Source of the DNA: Flaccisagitta enflata
Lineage: Eukaryota > Chaetognatha > Sagittoidea > Aphragmophora
Assembly (NCBI GenBank): GCA_965153355.1
Contig: OZ231126.1
Coordinates: forward strand, 83,886,001-83,950,000
Length of the DNA stretch: 64,000 bases
Direction of reading: 5' to 3'
Shown here: piece by piece, positions 12,646-24,656 of the stretch
Numbering within the stretch: position 1 is the first letter of the stretch
Layout of the letters: the number at the start of each line of letters is the position of its first letter
The notes under the pieces: model-generated
The model's database searches: none
What the model saw: the letters and a program-made list of their open reading frames with translations, nothing else
Told to the model about the DNA's origin: nothing
Position numbers and translations under genes: made by a program

Positions 12646-12738
<93 letters not shown>
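12646..12738 (+). repeat. (GA)n microsatellite
   Basis: About 46 uninterrupted units. Confidence 0.95.
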
Positions 12739-12740
<2 letters not shown>

Positions 12741-13525
12741 AAAGTAAAGCATGTTTTGTGCCAAGCAAACTTTTTTTTATGTATCCTTTGAGGATTGCAG
12801 TCTGATGGAATGTTATGAGATTCAATTAAATTCAGACGTTTGACGGCCCCCGAGAGAAAGAAGGCAACAGTGCTCCTGAGGCCTAAATCCCAACATTTCC
12901 ATTTCTAAAACTAACACACGGAGGACCAGTCACTCGCGCAGGAGTGGCATTGACAAAAAAGGCGTTACATCGACAAATGCGACGGACCGATGCAGGGGTG
13001 GCGAAAACGAGGACAACCCCGTGTAATATGAGGGCCCGGGCCCTAGGGGAGCCTGGGCCCTATGGGAGGGGACCTGGAAGAACTCCTGAAATAGGAGAGA
13101 AAAAATGAGAAAAAAGAAAGAATAAAGAGAAAAAGAAAAAAATAAATCCGCCAAGTCCTGTCTCTCTTTGAGTTTGACCTTTTATTCAATCAAATTAGAG
13201 CCTCTCTAGACATGATATTGAATTTCAAAAGAAAGTCTTTATGAATTTGTAAGAATTCAATGATGACTTTTTTAAGTAATATGTTCATGAGCAATTTTTA
13301 AAACAAAAAATTGGATTATCACCGAAAATTGGATAATGAGAGTATGAATAGCTATATGGTTAGTGGTGGGCGGTGAGGTAAATGAGGACCAGTGGCAGGG
13401 CTAGCCATTTCTCATGCACTCACTGTCGCTGGTGAAGAGTAAAGTCACGTACCACGCGACTAAAAACAATTGCTTGGTCTCAACTCTCCAATTTTCCCCA
13501 ACCAAGAATGTGGGATTCTACTCAC

Positions 13526-13700
13526 CCTTTTGAGTCCTCCACTTTGGTCGAAGTCTTGAAGTTGTCGTTGGAATCCAAAGTTTGGATTGGCGACTTGACG
13601 AGCCGCTCGAACCGCCAAAAGCGACTCGCGCCAACTCAACGACGTCACCGTCATCAAATACGCCACCACCACAGTCACGCTACGAGACGCGCCAGCCAAA
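13526..13700 (-). CDS. DUSP22/15-like phosphatase, catalytic P-loop exon
   Basis: The first base T completes TG-T, the catalytic Cys. With LAGASRSVTVV it forms HCLAGASRS, a match to HCxxGxSRS. The exon continues YLMTVTSLSWRES...ANPNFGFQRQLQDFDQ, which is typical of DUSP22/15 helices after the P-loop, and ends GGLKR. The acceptor is TTCGTTCTCAG before TTTGGC; the donor is AGG followed by GTGAGT. The length is 1 + 58 codons and the end is phase 0. The Cys and Arg needed for catalysis are present, so the enzyme should be active. The intron splits the catalytic Cys codon itself. Tetranucleotide (ATTC)n tracts border the acceptor side of the intron and also its donor side near 21.5 kb. Confidence 0.95.
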
Positions 13701-13729
13701 CTGAGAACGAATGAGAAAATGAATGATTG

Positions 13730-13770
13730 AATAAATGAATGAATGAATGAATGAATGAATGATTGAATCA
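13730..13770 (+). repeat. (GAAT)n tract
   Basis: GAATGAATGAAT repeats 30 bp upstream (minus strand) of the catalytic exon acceptor. Confidence 0.85.
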
Positions 13771-13939
13771 ATTCGCGGGTGAATGATTGCATGATTGACA
13801 GAGGCGCTGATTGTGTAGCAGCGCGCAGCGCCGCTGCTCGGAAGAGTTGGTGGTCGATCGGAAGGTTCCAAGAGCCAGGAAGGAAAAAAAATTGGCAAAA
13901 AAAAAGGGAAAAGAAAGAAAAAGAAAAAAAAGAGAAGGA

Positions 13940-15026
<1,087 letters not shown>

Positions 15027-15187
15027 AGTCGCGGACACGCGACTCTACACCTTGCTGTGTCGGTCGGTAGGTCGGTCCGTCGGTCCGTCCGTCCGTCGGT
15101 CCGTCACATTTTTGAATTCCGAGCGGTTTTCGCATTACTGCTCCTGCCCAACCGTCCGCGACTAGATTGCCGTGTATCCGGCCTTGT
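15027..15187 (+). mobile_element. Family A element, GGAC subfamily
   Basis: Head AGTCGCGGACACGCGACT; tail GTCCGCGACT is the exact complement of the head's first ten bases. Ends GTGTATCCGGCCTTGTT. Confidence 0.85.
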
Positions 15188-15811
15188 TGAATTTCAATAT
15201 TGTTTTTTTCAAGGATCCCTCCTATTCCTTCTTAATTCCTATATTGGCTGTAACAGAATTCCTCTTATAGCACAAAAAGTCTGATAGTCTTATATAATCC
15301 GTTAGAGCGGGATTCAACAGAATCTTGCTTTCTGGATTACCCTCCGAGGGCTTTAATTGTAACGCGGGGGAGCAACCCCGGCAGAGGCGGTGTATTGATT
15401 GTATACTGAATATCACCGATGAATAGGAATCAGACAAGGAAAAAAGAGAAGAGAAATAAACATACAGACAAACAATCAAACACGCGATAAAACACTATGG
15501 ATCTTAGGACCCGCCAGGACGTTTTTTGGATCACTCCAAGTTTCTCTTCAGTTTGGCACAGTCCACTTGAGACAGACTGATAATTAGACAGATAATCTGC
15601 CGAACAAAGTGACGAATAGTGGAAGGGGAAATGCTAATCACTAAAATGTGTTTAACTGCAAAGAATTTCAATATTGAAAATATTTTTACAAAGAATTTAT
15701 GCTTAGCTTAAACTCAAGAACCATGTTTTTCTTTGTTAATTCTTTTCATAAATGGTACTATTCTCATTTATTGTCATTTATTGTCATTTATTGCATAATA
15801 AACTAAAAAAT

Positions 15812-15920
15812 GTTGCATATGCATGACACGTTGCATATCCAACACATACATTTTGCATATGCAACACATGTTGCATATGCAACACATGTTGCATATGCAA
15901 CACATGTATTTTGCATATGT
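15812..15920. repeat. Tandem palindromic TTGCATATGCAA repeats
   Basis: About six copies of a unit around TTGCATATGCAACACATG. A further unit sits at 17386-17405 beyond the J and E insertions, showing that these landed inside or beside the array. Confidence 0.8.
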
Positions 15921-16530
15921 CATGGTGTACTGGAACATGAAATTTTGGTTTCATATTACTTTTTGCTTTTGATATAGATTTATAATCTAAAGATATTATT
16001 TTGATTTCAGATAAATATTTTTGATATAATGTATAAAGTGTTTTAACAATGTTTTTAAACCCAGAATACTGACTATAGTTTCATAACGATCAGTAATAAA
16101 AATTGAAAGTTCAAACTCCTTAGAAAAATAGTAAACAAAATTTCAAAATGTTGTTGGGTGAAATTATATCACAGGCTCAGTAAAGATAATTTTGCATTTC
16201 TAAGAACATGGCCCTTTTCTTATAAGTTTTTAAAAAGAGGCCATGTTTTTGGAAATGCAAATTTTGTTATTTCTATGCAATGATATAATTTCACCTAACA
16301 GAAGTGAGAAGACAAAATATAATATTCTATAAAAAATCTTATTTTTTTTACCTTGTTTCAATACATTATGTATATCAAATCTGTATGTCAGAGATTATCT
16401 ATGCAAAAATTTATTGTTCAACATTTAAAAAATGTTTTTTTGACAAAAAGAATTATAAAAAGATGATATGAAAAATATCAAAAAATATTGTAATGACGCA
16501 TGAAATTTCTTCTTCCTGTACACTGCGTCA
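15921..16530 (+). mobile_element. Family J element, copy 1
   Basis: About 610 bp. It begins ATGGTGTACTGGAACATGAA and ends with the inverted ATTTCTTCTTCCTGTACACTG. The centre is a further palindrome around AACATGGCCC and GAGGCCATGTT. The same element lies inverted at 57930-58545. Confidence 0.7.
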
Positions 16531-16534
16531 TATA

Positions 16535-17381
16535 CCAGTAATGGCGGCTGTCGCCGTGAGGAAAAAAGTTGTTCACTTTTCACCAAGCTTTTGTTTTTAG
16601 TCACTGCAATTCTATTTATTTGTTAGATTAAATTAAGAGCAATTGTATGTATTGGTTATTCATAAAAACAGAGAAAAATAGGACTGAGCCAAATGAGCTA
16701 GATGAGCAAAAATATTCAAAATCACTCAACCAGACAACCAGCCATGCATACTGACATGCTTTCCTGTATTTGCATGCCTAAATCAAAACATTTTTTCATT
16801 CATCTGTTATGAAATTTAAAAAAAGAGCAAGCTTAATGAACTAAATGAGCTAAATGAGCTAGAATACTTTAAAAACACCCTCACAGATGAGCAGCTCTAC
16901 TCACTGACATGCTTTCTTGTATTTGATTGCTGAAACAATTATCAATGTATTTGTTCATTAATTGCATTTTCAATTAGAAGAAAGAAAGACTGAGGAAAGT
17001 GAGCTAAATGAGCTAAAAAGCTCAAAATCACCTTCATAGATGAGCAGCTATGCTAATAAACATGTTTTCTTGTATTTGCATGCTCAAACAAACTTAGATA
17101 CACTCCTTTATTGATCCTACACAAAATGAAAGAAAATTGAAAAAAAATCAATTTGAATTTTTCATAAATAAATCTTTAAAAATTCACAGCGCGAAAAATA
17201 TTTGCTGTAGAGCATTCTGGTTGGCGCCAAATGAAAGGGAATTATCAAATTTACTTACCCTATCAATTTGGTCCGAGGGTGTAATCGGTCGATGGAGATT
17301 CGCAACTTCCGCATAAGAAAATGAAAACCACATTTCTCTCAAATAAGTCAAAAAGTCGAAGACTGACTTCGACTTTCCCGA
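16535..17381 (+). mobile_element. Family E element, copy 2
   Basis: Starts CCAGTAATGGCGGCTGTCGC and ends GACTTCGACTTTCCCGA, with the same internal AAATGAGCTAGATGAGC repeats as copy 1. It follows directly on family J and has no clear target duplication, as expected for an old nested copy. Confidence 0.75.
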
Positions 17382-17885
17382 CAACGCATGTTGCATATGC
17401 AACACATTTTTACAAAAAGTGATTTTTTTCAAAAAATGCTAGATAAAATATTTTTTGATAGTTGGGCCCATGGGTGTTGATTTGTAGCCGATAGACTGTT
17501 CCAAACTGAAGAGAAACTTGGAGTGATCCAAAAAACGTCCAGGCGGTTCCTAAGATCCATAGTGAAAAGCTAAAAGAAAAAAAAAAACAAGAATTCATCA
17601 ATTCAAACAAAAAGATGCAAAAGGAGCGACAGAGGGTGAACTAAGAAATGAATAAATGATTGATGATTTCGATAAGTAAGCTAAGCCTGTGTGTTTGTGG
17701 TCAGACGAATTTCTACATACAGTACATGTCTTTGAGCACATTCTCGCTTTAGAGTAAGGAAATACAGACGTCTCTTAGATCGATGGAATAGTCCACATCT
17801 AGGTCCTCTTCTCCCTCGCTTTTTTTTCTTTGTTATTTTTGTTTTTTGGTTTTTTTTTTTTTTTTTAAGTTTTTTTTTCAATCAG

Positions 17886-17946
17886 TTTTTCTCAAGATGT
17901 CTCCTCAAAACGCTGAGACATACAACGAAGATAAAGTCTTCCCATG
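17886..17946 (+). CDS. Membrane protein, penultimate exon (juxtamembrane)
   Basis: After a long T-rich tract ending TTCAATCAG, this short exon reads FLKMSPQNAETYNEDKVFP plus TG of a Trp codon, then a donor (CCATG followed by GTATGT). It ends in phase 2, exactly what the next exon needs (TG plus G gives Trp). Upstream exons were not found: the DNA to the left is the 2-kb nested repeat F and phosphatase introns. The reading is polar and lies directly outside the predicted transmembrane helix of the next exon, so it should be the juxtamembrane part of the outer domain. An alternative acceptor (CTCAAG) would start it at 17897 in the same frame only if the preceding phase differed. The gene family is not recognised. 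Confidence 0.6.
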
Positions 17947-18128
17947 GTATGTCATGTCTAAGATCATCGTCGTAGTCTCAGCCTCAGCACAGACACGCCG
18001 CGCTGATCAAAAGGAAATTTTAAATGAGAATTGTTCATGTATTTGTTTTTTTTTTTTTTTGTTTTTTTTTTTTGCGAAAATCCCGCTCAAAAAGCATTAT
18101 CTTTGATCTGACTTGTGATACATAAAAC

Positions 18129-18423
18129 CAGGCCTGTATGTTATTGAGTTCCCCCCACCCCCCGTGGGGGGAAATCAAAAGGTTTAGAGATGGGGAAGGA
18201 AATCAAAGAGAGAAAAAAAGAGAGAAAAAGACAAATTTGGGAAAATATATCTTGCTCTAAATGCATGTTGATATACTTATGCTCAAGATAGTAAAACACA
18301 AACTAAGACTATTCAAACCTTCCCTACACTGTTTCATTGCCTTAAGGGGAAGGAAATCAAAGATTTTTAAATTAAAGGCAGGGGAGGGGAATCAAAAGCG
18401 ACTCAAATATGTATACAGCCATG
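18129..18423 (+). mobile_element. Family G element (hAT-like MITE), copy 1
   Basis: Inverted ends CAGGCCTGTATGTTATTGAG and CTCAAATATGTATACAGCCATG are flanked by a perfect 8-bp duplication CATAAAAC (18121-18128 and 18424-18431). Eight-base duplications and CAG-starting ends are typical of hAT transposons. The interior has a C-run/G-run palindrome and AATCAAAAGGTTTAGAGATG. No coding sequence. Confidence 0.8.
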
Positions 18424-18590
18424 CATAAAACCCAACCTTACTCTAGCTCAACCCTAGGCCCGTCCCAATCCCCGTCACAAACCCTAACCCTCATTAAAAA
18501 CCCACTTAAAAATCGTCAGTCAAGAAAAGCATATTGCCCATGTTCGCCCTGAAATGACTTAGGCGGCGATGCCCTTGACCCTGCTATCAG

Positions 18591-18735
18591 GTATGCGATT
18601 GTGGCAATTGTTTGTTCGCTCACGGCCATTGGACTCATCATAGCATTTATCGCGCGATCGATGCGCAAGCAACGTGGACGCAGCGTTCAAAAATCAACTG
18701 GAGTTAGACGTTCATACAGCCATTTGGGTCAGTAA
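18591..18735 (+). CDS. Membrane protein, last exon: transmembrane helix and cytoplasmic tail
   Basis: Starting G-TAT, the exon reads YAIVAIVCSLTAIGLIIAFI, a 20-residue hydrophobic helix. It then has the basic stop-transfer ARSMRKQRGR and a tail ending GVRRSYSHLGQ and TAA. The order (polar, helix, Arg/Lys, short tail) is that of a type I membrane protein. YSHL near the end fits the YxxPhi tyrosine-based sorting motif used for endocytic or lysosomal targeting; that role is inferred. The acceptor is CCCTGCTATCAG. Codon use is mixed and GC-richer than the flanks, and an AATAAA follows 84 bp after the stop. The gene is nested, antisense, in the phosphatase intron between 21,533 and 13,701. No family assignment. 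Confidence 0.7.
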
Positions 18736-18818
18736 GCTACAGTGCAAATGAGTTAAAGATTCGCTCAAAACAGGAGGCGGAACCACTTGATCGACTTGGC
18801 TGTGGTAATGGGTGTTCG

Positions 18819-18824
18819 AATAAA
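18819..18824 (+). promoter_or_regulatory. Poly(A) signal AATAAA
   Basis: A canonical hexamer 83 bases after the TAA of the membrane-protein exon, followed within 30 bases by a GT-rich and T-rich stretch. Position and context fit the 3' end of that gene. Confidence 0.6.
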
Positions 18825-19444
18825 GAATGTACGCAGTTTTTTTGATGAAAAACAAACAATCAAGTATCAACAGATACATTATAGGGTGTCCAACATGTGT
18901 AAAAATGAATGCCGCTGGGACAGCCTAAAAGAGGGTATTACCCTGTATATTTCACTAATTTTAGAAAAAAATTGATATTTTGATTTTTTTTCTAACACTT
19001 AAGTGGAAAGGCGGTAACAATTTTTAATAGTTGGAAGAACGAGAAAACAACTACCTTCATTGGTTTTTCATATGAGTCTTCAATGGTTAAGCATGTAGTT
19101 TCTTTACAATTGAGTGTAATTTATTGTCTAGATGACAAAAACAAAGAAAAGAAAAGCGGCGGCTTATGAATTCCGGTATGCTTTAGCAAAATAGAGCAGA
19201 GCCATCGAAAAAAAAAATGTTTTCTACGATAATTTCAACTTCAGAGGACAAAGAATTAATTCTACTAGTCATTGCAGCTAGTGTGTATTCTTAGAAAAAA
19301 AAACAATTTAAAAAAAAAATCATTCAAATAAAACACAGATATACAAAAAAAAACTTTCTATTGCACAAATTATGGCTAAAATTTTTTTCAAACACCCGCG
19401 ATACTCCCAAATCAATTCTTTTTTGAATACCACCCTCTTTTCAT

Positions 19445-19924
19445 ATGTTCCAACTAGGAGCCTCAAACGACGTCCCTTCCCTGCATAAGCCACTACTCAC
19501 AAAGGCAGAACGGAAACTAGTGAGAATATCGTTTTGCCAACTGTCATTGATTATTGAGGACAATGAACAAGATCGGGGACAAGAGGGCGAAGGTCAAGAG
19601 GACAGTGGAGTAGGAAACAGTGGACAAGAAGACGAAGGACAAGCAGACGAAGGACAAGAAGACGAAGGACAAGAAAGCAAAAAAGAGCACAAATTTTGGG
19701 AGCGAATAGATAGCGACAACAACAACAACATCCTTGAACAGATCGAAGCCGTTGGAAATGGTTATTGCAATTGCAACGACAACGACAACATCGCCAGCAA
19801 CATTAACCCCAGCAACACTAACATCATCGTCAACAACATAAACAACAACAGCAACCACAGGAAGAAAGGAAGACGCGGAGTGGCGTGGCGTCGGGGCTCT
19901 ATCTTTTTACTGATATTTGTCTTG
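19445..19924 (+). other. Open frame with acidic GQEDE repeats and Asn tracts
   Basis: Open for 160 codons. The middle is a 15-bp tandem repeat encoding GQEDE/GQADE units, followed by FWERIDSDNNNN and Asn/Ile-rich stretches from AAC/ATC triplets. It starts LGASNDVPSLHKPLLTKAER. Repeats with unit lengths divisible by three keep frames open by themselves, so coding status is doubtful. It lies 0.7 kb past the membrane-protein gene. Confidence 0.2.
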
Positions 19925-20054
19925 TAGCGAATGCCAAAACCTAGAAAGGCATACCAGGATGTAAAACATTCCAGCAAACAAACGGAAATGAGTCAGTTGT
20001 AAAGCCTCAATACGGTATTTGTCCATCGTAACTCTCCATGAAATTCTCCATGTC

Positions 20055-20466
<412 letters not shown>

Positions 20467-20559
20467 CACGAAAATTTCCTCAAGAAGTATGAGAACTGAA
20501 AAGTCGAACTGAAACCGAAAGCGGACTTGTCGTGATTTCTTCGCACGTTTGACAAACAT

Positions 20560-20880
20560 TAGTCAGATTTGATTACCAGTGCACAAGCCACAAGGACGGC
20601 GCAAACGCCGAGATGAGATGAATGAATCAAGTGCAAGTGTATGAGTCAAGTGCCAGGGAACGAGTGAATGAATGAATTAATGAATGAATGAATGAATGAA
20701 TGAATGAATGAATGAATAAATGAATGAATGAATGAATGAATGAATGAATGAATGAATGAATGAAAGAATGAACGAATGAATGAATGAATGAATGAATGAA
20801 TGAATGAATGAATGAATGTATGAATCTTTTGTGCACAAGAACTTGGCTGCGACGCCGCGAAAATGCAGAATAAACCACCT
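20560..20880 (-). other. Two possible degenerate copies of the LVHC exon end
   Basis: On the minus strand two stretches resemble the end of the exon at 21534 (CTCGTCCACTG, GTAATTC). One at 20577 reads CTTGTGCACTG followed by GTAATCAAATC. One near 20835-20870 reads GGCGTCGCAGCC then CTTGTGCACAAAAG. Both are flanked by (ATTC)n tracts as the real exon is. Similarity is short; chance is possible. Confidence 0.25.
20655..20820 (+). repeat. (GAAT)n microsatellite
   Basis: About 40 units with few substitutions; a shorter tract is at 21430-21530. Confidence 0.95.
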
Positions 20881-20917
20881 TTCGCTCAAAATGGATTAAT
20901 GAATGAACATCTTTTGT

Positions 20918-21045
20918 AGTCGCAGACACGCGACTCTTGTCTCTACACGTTGCTGTGTCGGTCAGTCGATTCCTTAGTCACATTATCGAATTGTGAGCAG
21001 TTTTTGTATTACTGCGCGACTAAGGTATTGTGTATCCGGCCTTGT
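20918..21045 (+). mobile_element. Family A element, shortened
   Basis: Head AGTCGCAGACACGCGACT, few GGTC repeats, tail GCGCGACTAAGG and GTGTATCCGGCCTTGTT. Confidence 0.75.
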
Positions 21046-21107
21046 TTTAAATGAACGTCGCGACGTATGATTGAAATTGTAACGAATGAGTGAATGTGTC
21101 CATCTTT

Positions 21108-21322
21108 AGTTGCGTGCTCGCGACTCTACAACCCGCTATGTTGGCTTGTTGGTCGGTCGCTCGGTCGGTTGGATGGTCGGTCACCGTTAGTTTTTTTTTC
21201 TTTTTTTGGCGTTTTCGGGCGTCTTTTGCATTACTGCTTCTGCCCAAATGCTTGAGTTAGCATGTTTCATCACTGCCCCTGCCCACCCGCACGCGACTTC
21301 GGTAGCCGTGTATCCGGCCTTG
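21108..21322 (+). mobile_element. Family A element, GTGC subfamily
   Basis: Head AGTTGCGTGCTCGCGACT, long GGTCGGTCGCTCGG tract, tail GCACGCGACTTCGG and CCGTGTATCCGGCCTTG. Confidence 0.8.
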
Positions 21323-21533
21323 GATGAATGAAGGAACGAAAGAATGAATAAATTCTTGGTGAACGGGTGGCTACCCAGTCGTGAGTGAATTAGTGAATGA
21401 TTGAATATAAAAAAGAATGGATGAACGAATCAATCACTCAATCGATCAATCAATCAATCAATGAATAAATACATGAATGAATGGAGATATGAATGAATGA
21501 AATTTGGAATGACTGAATGAATGATTGAATTAC

Positions 21534-21658
21534 CAGTGGACGAGTACAGCGCCGCCTCCTAGTCGCGCGGAATGAATGAAGTCGATGCATTGAGGAAAAT
21601 GTTGAGTCAAATCCTGACTCGGCGTGTCAGCAGCCGGAATGCAAAGGTACTTCTTGTT
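21534..21658 (-). CDS. DUSP22/15-like phosphatase, general-acid loop exon
   Basis: The exon gives 41 codons plus two bases: NKKYLCIPAADTPSQDL... ending ...GGGAVLVH and the first two bases of the active-site Cys codon (TG). The AAD-T-PSQ segment carries the general-acid Asp (Asp57 if exon 1 gives seven residues). The acceptor is CCCCTTTACAG before AACAAG, and its polypyrimidine tract is continuous with a (CT)n microsatellite. The donor is CACTG followed by GTAATT. The exon starts in phase 0 and ends in phase 2, which fits both neighbouring exons. It aligns without gaps to human DUSP22 (KYLCIPAADSPSQ). About 19.1 kb of repeat-rich intron separates it from the previous exon. Confidence 0.94.
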
Positions 21659-21666
21659 CTGTAAAG

Positions 21667-21706
<40 letters not shown>
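21667..21706 (+). repeat. (GA)n tract forming a polypyrimidine tract
   Basis: On the minus strand it is (CT)n, running into CCCCTTTACAG, the acceptor of the exon at 21658. Confidence 0.9.
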
Positions 21707-21709
<3 letters not shown>

Positions 21710-22207
21710 GAGAGGAAAAAACAATGAGAATATTATTTTAGCACTAAACGCACTATTTACATTGGTTTGCAAAATCCACACAAACCTTCCCACTTATTGA
21801 CATTATTTTCCTTTCATGTGAAGTGTACGCATTCAAATTGTGCAGTCCATATCTGAAAAATAAATCAGATTTCTGAGTTGCCTACGCGATTTTGAATTAC
21901 GTTCCAACCGACTAGGAAAACCTTTTTTTTTTGGCGTGGATTGTTTTTGTATTGGATTATCGATAAACTCGAAACTGAGACTAGAAAAACAAAGAGATAA
22001 ACGCGTAACGTGGAACTTCCGTTGCGAAGGGGAAGGGAAGAGGAGGTATGAAGGGTACAGACTACACGGGAAAGAGACTTCTGTCAGCATGTAATAATTC
22101 CTAGATGGCGTGTTTAAAAGAAACTGATGATCAGGTTAGCTGCTTCACCAGGCAAAATGAGAATTTCAATTATTAAAATCTTTCAATCAGTTCAAAAACA
22201 ATTCTAT

Positions 22208-22380
22208 TACAGTTGAACCGCGCTCTAACGGTACTGCCACCAGAGGAATTCCACCTATAACAATTCATGGTCCCGTCAATCTTATTCCTTTTATTTCCTT
22301 TGTTTGCAGTAACAGAAGTTGCCCTGTAACAGAAAAAATTGTTGGTCCCCTGAAATCCCTTAGAGTGGGGTTTCACTGTA
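22208..22380. mobile_element. Mariner-type MITE with TA ends, short
   Basis: TACAGTTGAACCGCGCTCTA at the left, TAGAGTGGGGTTTCACTGTA at the right. 173 bp, no coding sequence; same terminal style as 902-1373. A diverged relative is at about 15240-15320. Confidence 0.65.
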
Positions 22381-22787
22381 CCATCAAATATTACAGTCAA
22401 TGAAAAGACAAAATAATCTATTTTCAATTTTACTTTAAAACTCAATACAATGTAATGCACTCATATTTTTTTTAATTGTTTTTGTGAAAATTATATTACT
22501 CTTAAGCAACCCATTGCATAACGACTTCTGTAGTAACGCCATCTCCGGTATTCTCCATGGCAACGTAACGCCATTTTGGCGTCTATATGGCGTTATTTGA
22601 AGCGTTATTATTGTTGTCATTGCTGTCATTTTTTTGTCCATCTTTTTTACTCATTATGGATTTTTTGTGATCATTTGAAAAAAAACTCAATTTTTAATTT
22701 TCATTTTTTATTTTTCACTTTTTATTTTTTATTTCTATTTTTCATTTTTCACTTTTTATTTTTGATTTTTTTTTAGTTTCAATTTTT

Positions 22788-22993
22788 AGTCGCGTGCTAC
22801 GCGACTCTACAACCCGCTTTGTCGGTCCGTCCGTCGGTCCGTCGGTCCGTCCATCCGTCGGTCCGTCACACTTTACTTTTTTTGGGTTTTTGCGGTTTTT
22901 GGCCTCACTGCTCCTGCCCAAATGATGGAGTGACCTCAATTATGGCCCCTGCCCACCCGCACGCGACTGGGGTAGCCGTGTATCCGGCCTTGT
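22788..22993 (+). mobile_element. Family A element, GTGC subfamily
   Basis: Head AGTCGCGTGCTACGCGACT; tail GCACGCGACT complements it exactly. GGTCCGTCC tract between. Confidence 0.85.
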
Positions 22994-23345
22994 TTTTCTC
23001 ACTTTTTTACTTTTTGCCTTTTTTCTTTTTGATTTTTTTTCTTTTTGACTTTTTTCTTTTTTGATTTTCTTCCTTTTAATTTTTCCACTTTTAATTTTTG
23101 ATATATAGTTGTTTTTTTTTCTTTCTTTTTTTAAGCTTTGATATCTAAAGTTTCATATCTAAATTCTAGTTTCATATACTTTAATTATCTATTATTTAGA
23201 ATTTTTACATAAAAGCATTTATATATTTCTTCAATCATTCTTCAACATGCTTAACATGAGATTTGATAACATAGATGTAACATATGTGCTGAGACGATTC
23301 TCTTGGTTTTGGTCTCAGTCTCTCATAGAGGGATAACTACAGAGA

Positions 23346-23364
23346 TACAGTGAGACAGACAGAC

Positions 23365-23422
<58 letters not shown>

Positions 23423-23440
23423 TGACAGACAGACACAGAC
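23346..23440 (+). repeat. (ACAG)n microsatellite
   Basis: About 22 units. Confidence 0.9.
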
Positions 23441-23457
23441 ATTTCGTTTTATGGTTA

Positions 23458-23566
23458 TTAACAAGCTTTAAATAGCTTTGAATAACTTTAAATAGCTTCA
23501 AATAGCTGTAAATAGCTTTTGATAGCTTTTGATAGCTTTCTATAGCTTTATATAGCTTGAAATAAA
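23458..23566. repeat. Short tandem AAATAGCTTT repeats
   Basis: About ten units of 10-12 bases: AAATAGCTTT, GATAGCTTTT, TATAGCTTT. Confidence 0.8.
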
Positions 23567-24244
23567 CCGTAACGACCAGAAACGAAGTCGTTATGTGTAA
23601 AAATCGTAACTACAGTGTCTTTGATGCTATTGGGGAATAGCAAAACGTGACAAAAAAACGGGTATCCGAATTTTCTACGCAATCCGTTGCTCTTAAGTGA
23701 AGAGAAATTTTGTATTTTTAAAAACAAAGCCCTCTCTGTAATCAATTTTGGAAGGAGGCTATGTTCTTCATTTTTGAGTTTTTTTTCATTTTCTATGCAA
23801 AGTTATTTTTTTCACGGGCCTCCTATCAGTGAACAAATAGGAAATTTTTTATATTTTCCATCAAATAAATCTAGTGTATCATAGCTGTACCTGCTCTTTT
23901 GTCCTATTTGGATGCAAATTTTGCAATAAAATTTTCATTTTGATATATACCAATAATTTGTTCCATGTTTTTTTTTCATTTTCATTATTAAAAAAATTTA
24001 TATTTTGACCCCTGTTGACACACTAAATCTTGCCTTCAGAGTTCAGATGCTCGCCGTCGTATACTGAAGATCAAACGGAAACCACTGAGCTAGGAAAACC
24101 GGGCGGGGGGGGGGGGAATATTTCGACCATGTTGGATTTGTGTTTGTCATTGTGCGTTTTCCCCTTTTAAGTCACGCGCACGCGACTCAGCAACTCACTA
24201 TGTCGTATCATATATTTATACTATACGAATTAAAAAAAAGACGC

Positions 24245-24600
24245 GGTTATGAATGATTGATTGCGCCACTGAAAATCAGAAAAACTAATCAAAATCTTAG
24301 ACCATTTTAAAGCCCTTGAAAAACTCTTTCATTTGGCGCTAATCTGGTATCTCTATCTTTTTTCGTTTGGAAATGGCATTAGTTTGAGTAAAAATGTTGC
24401 AAAATTTGTTTTTGCAGTCCCTTTGAAAAAGATGCAATTCAGCAAAATGGTGTCTCACTTTAGAGAGTTCTTGCTCCTACACCGTTAAACTTAACTTAAA
24501 GATATAGATCTGGGATTGGTCTAGAATGAAAGATAATTTGAAAATCTTCAAAATCACTTTCTCTAGCAAATCTTTTAAACAATTTTAAGTCAGTTTTATC
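24245..24600 (+). repeat. Family H-like AT-rich repeat
   Basis: Shares TTTCATTTGGCGCTAATCTG, TTCGTTTGGAAATGGCATTA and GATCTGGGATTGGTCTAGAA with an inverted copy at 55590-55860. No coding sequence. Confidence 0.6.
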
Positions 24601-24656
24601 AGCAAATTTTTAATTCGCGTAGTATATAATGTCAGAAAATCCCACAGCAGCTTTTT

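Larger units (their letters stand above)
15493..17564. mobile_element. Family F element, 2.07 kb with 72-bp inverted ends
   Basis: CACTATGGATCTTAGGA... at 15493-15564 is repeated in reverse complement at 17493-17564 with few differences (both contain GGATCACTCCAAGTTTCTCT). Inside are the TTGCATATGCAA array, a family J copy and a family E copy. No coding sequence. Target duplication is unclear because the flanks are A-rich. Confidence 0.75.
22994..24244. other. Intron, T-rich low complexity
   Basis: Repeated TTTTTCACTTTTTATTTTT-like stretches (22680-23110) and a G-run at 24103-24117. Confidence 0.5.

Noticed and set aside
23346-23440. Regularly spaced repeats as a possible CRISPR array
   Set aside because: It is a simple (ACAG)n microsatellite without unique spacers.
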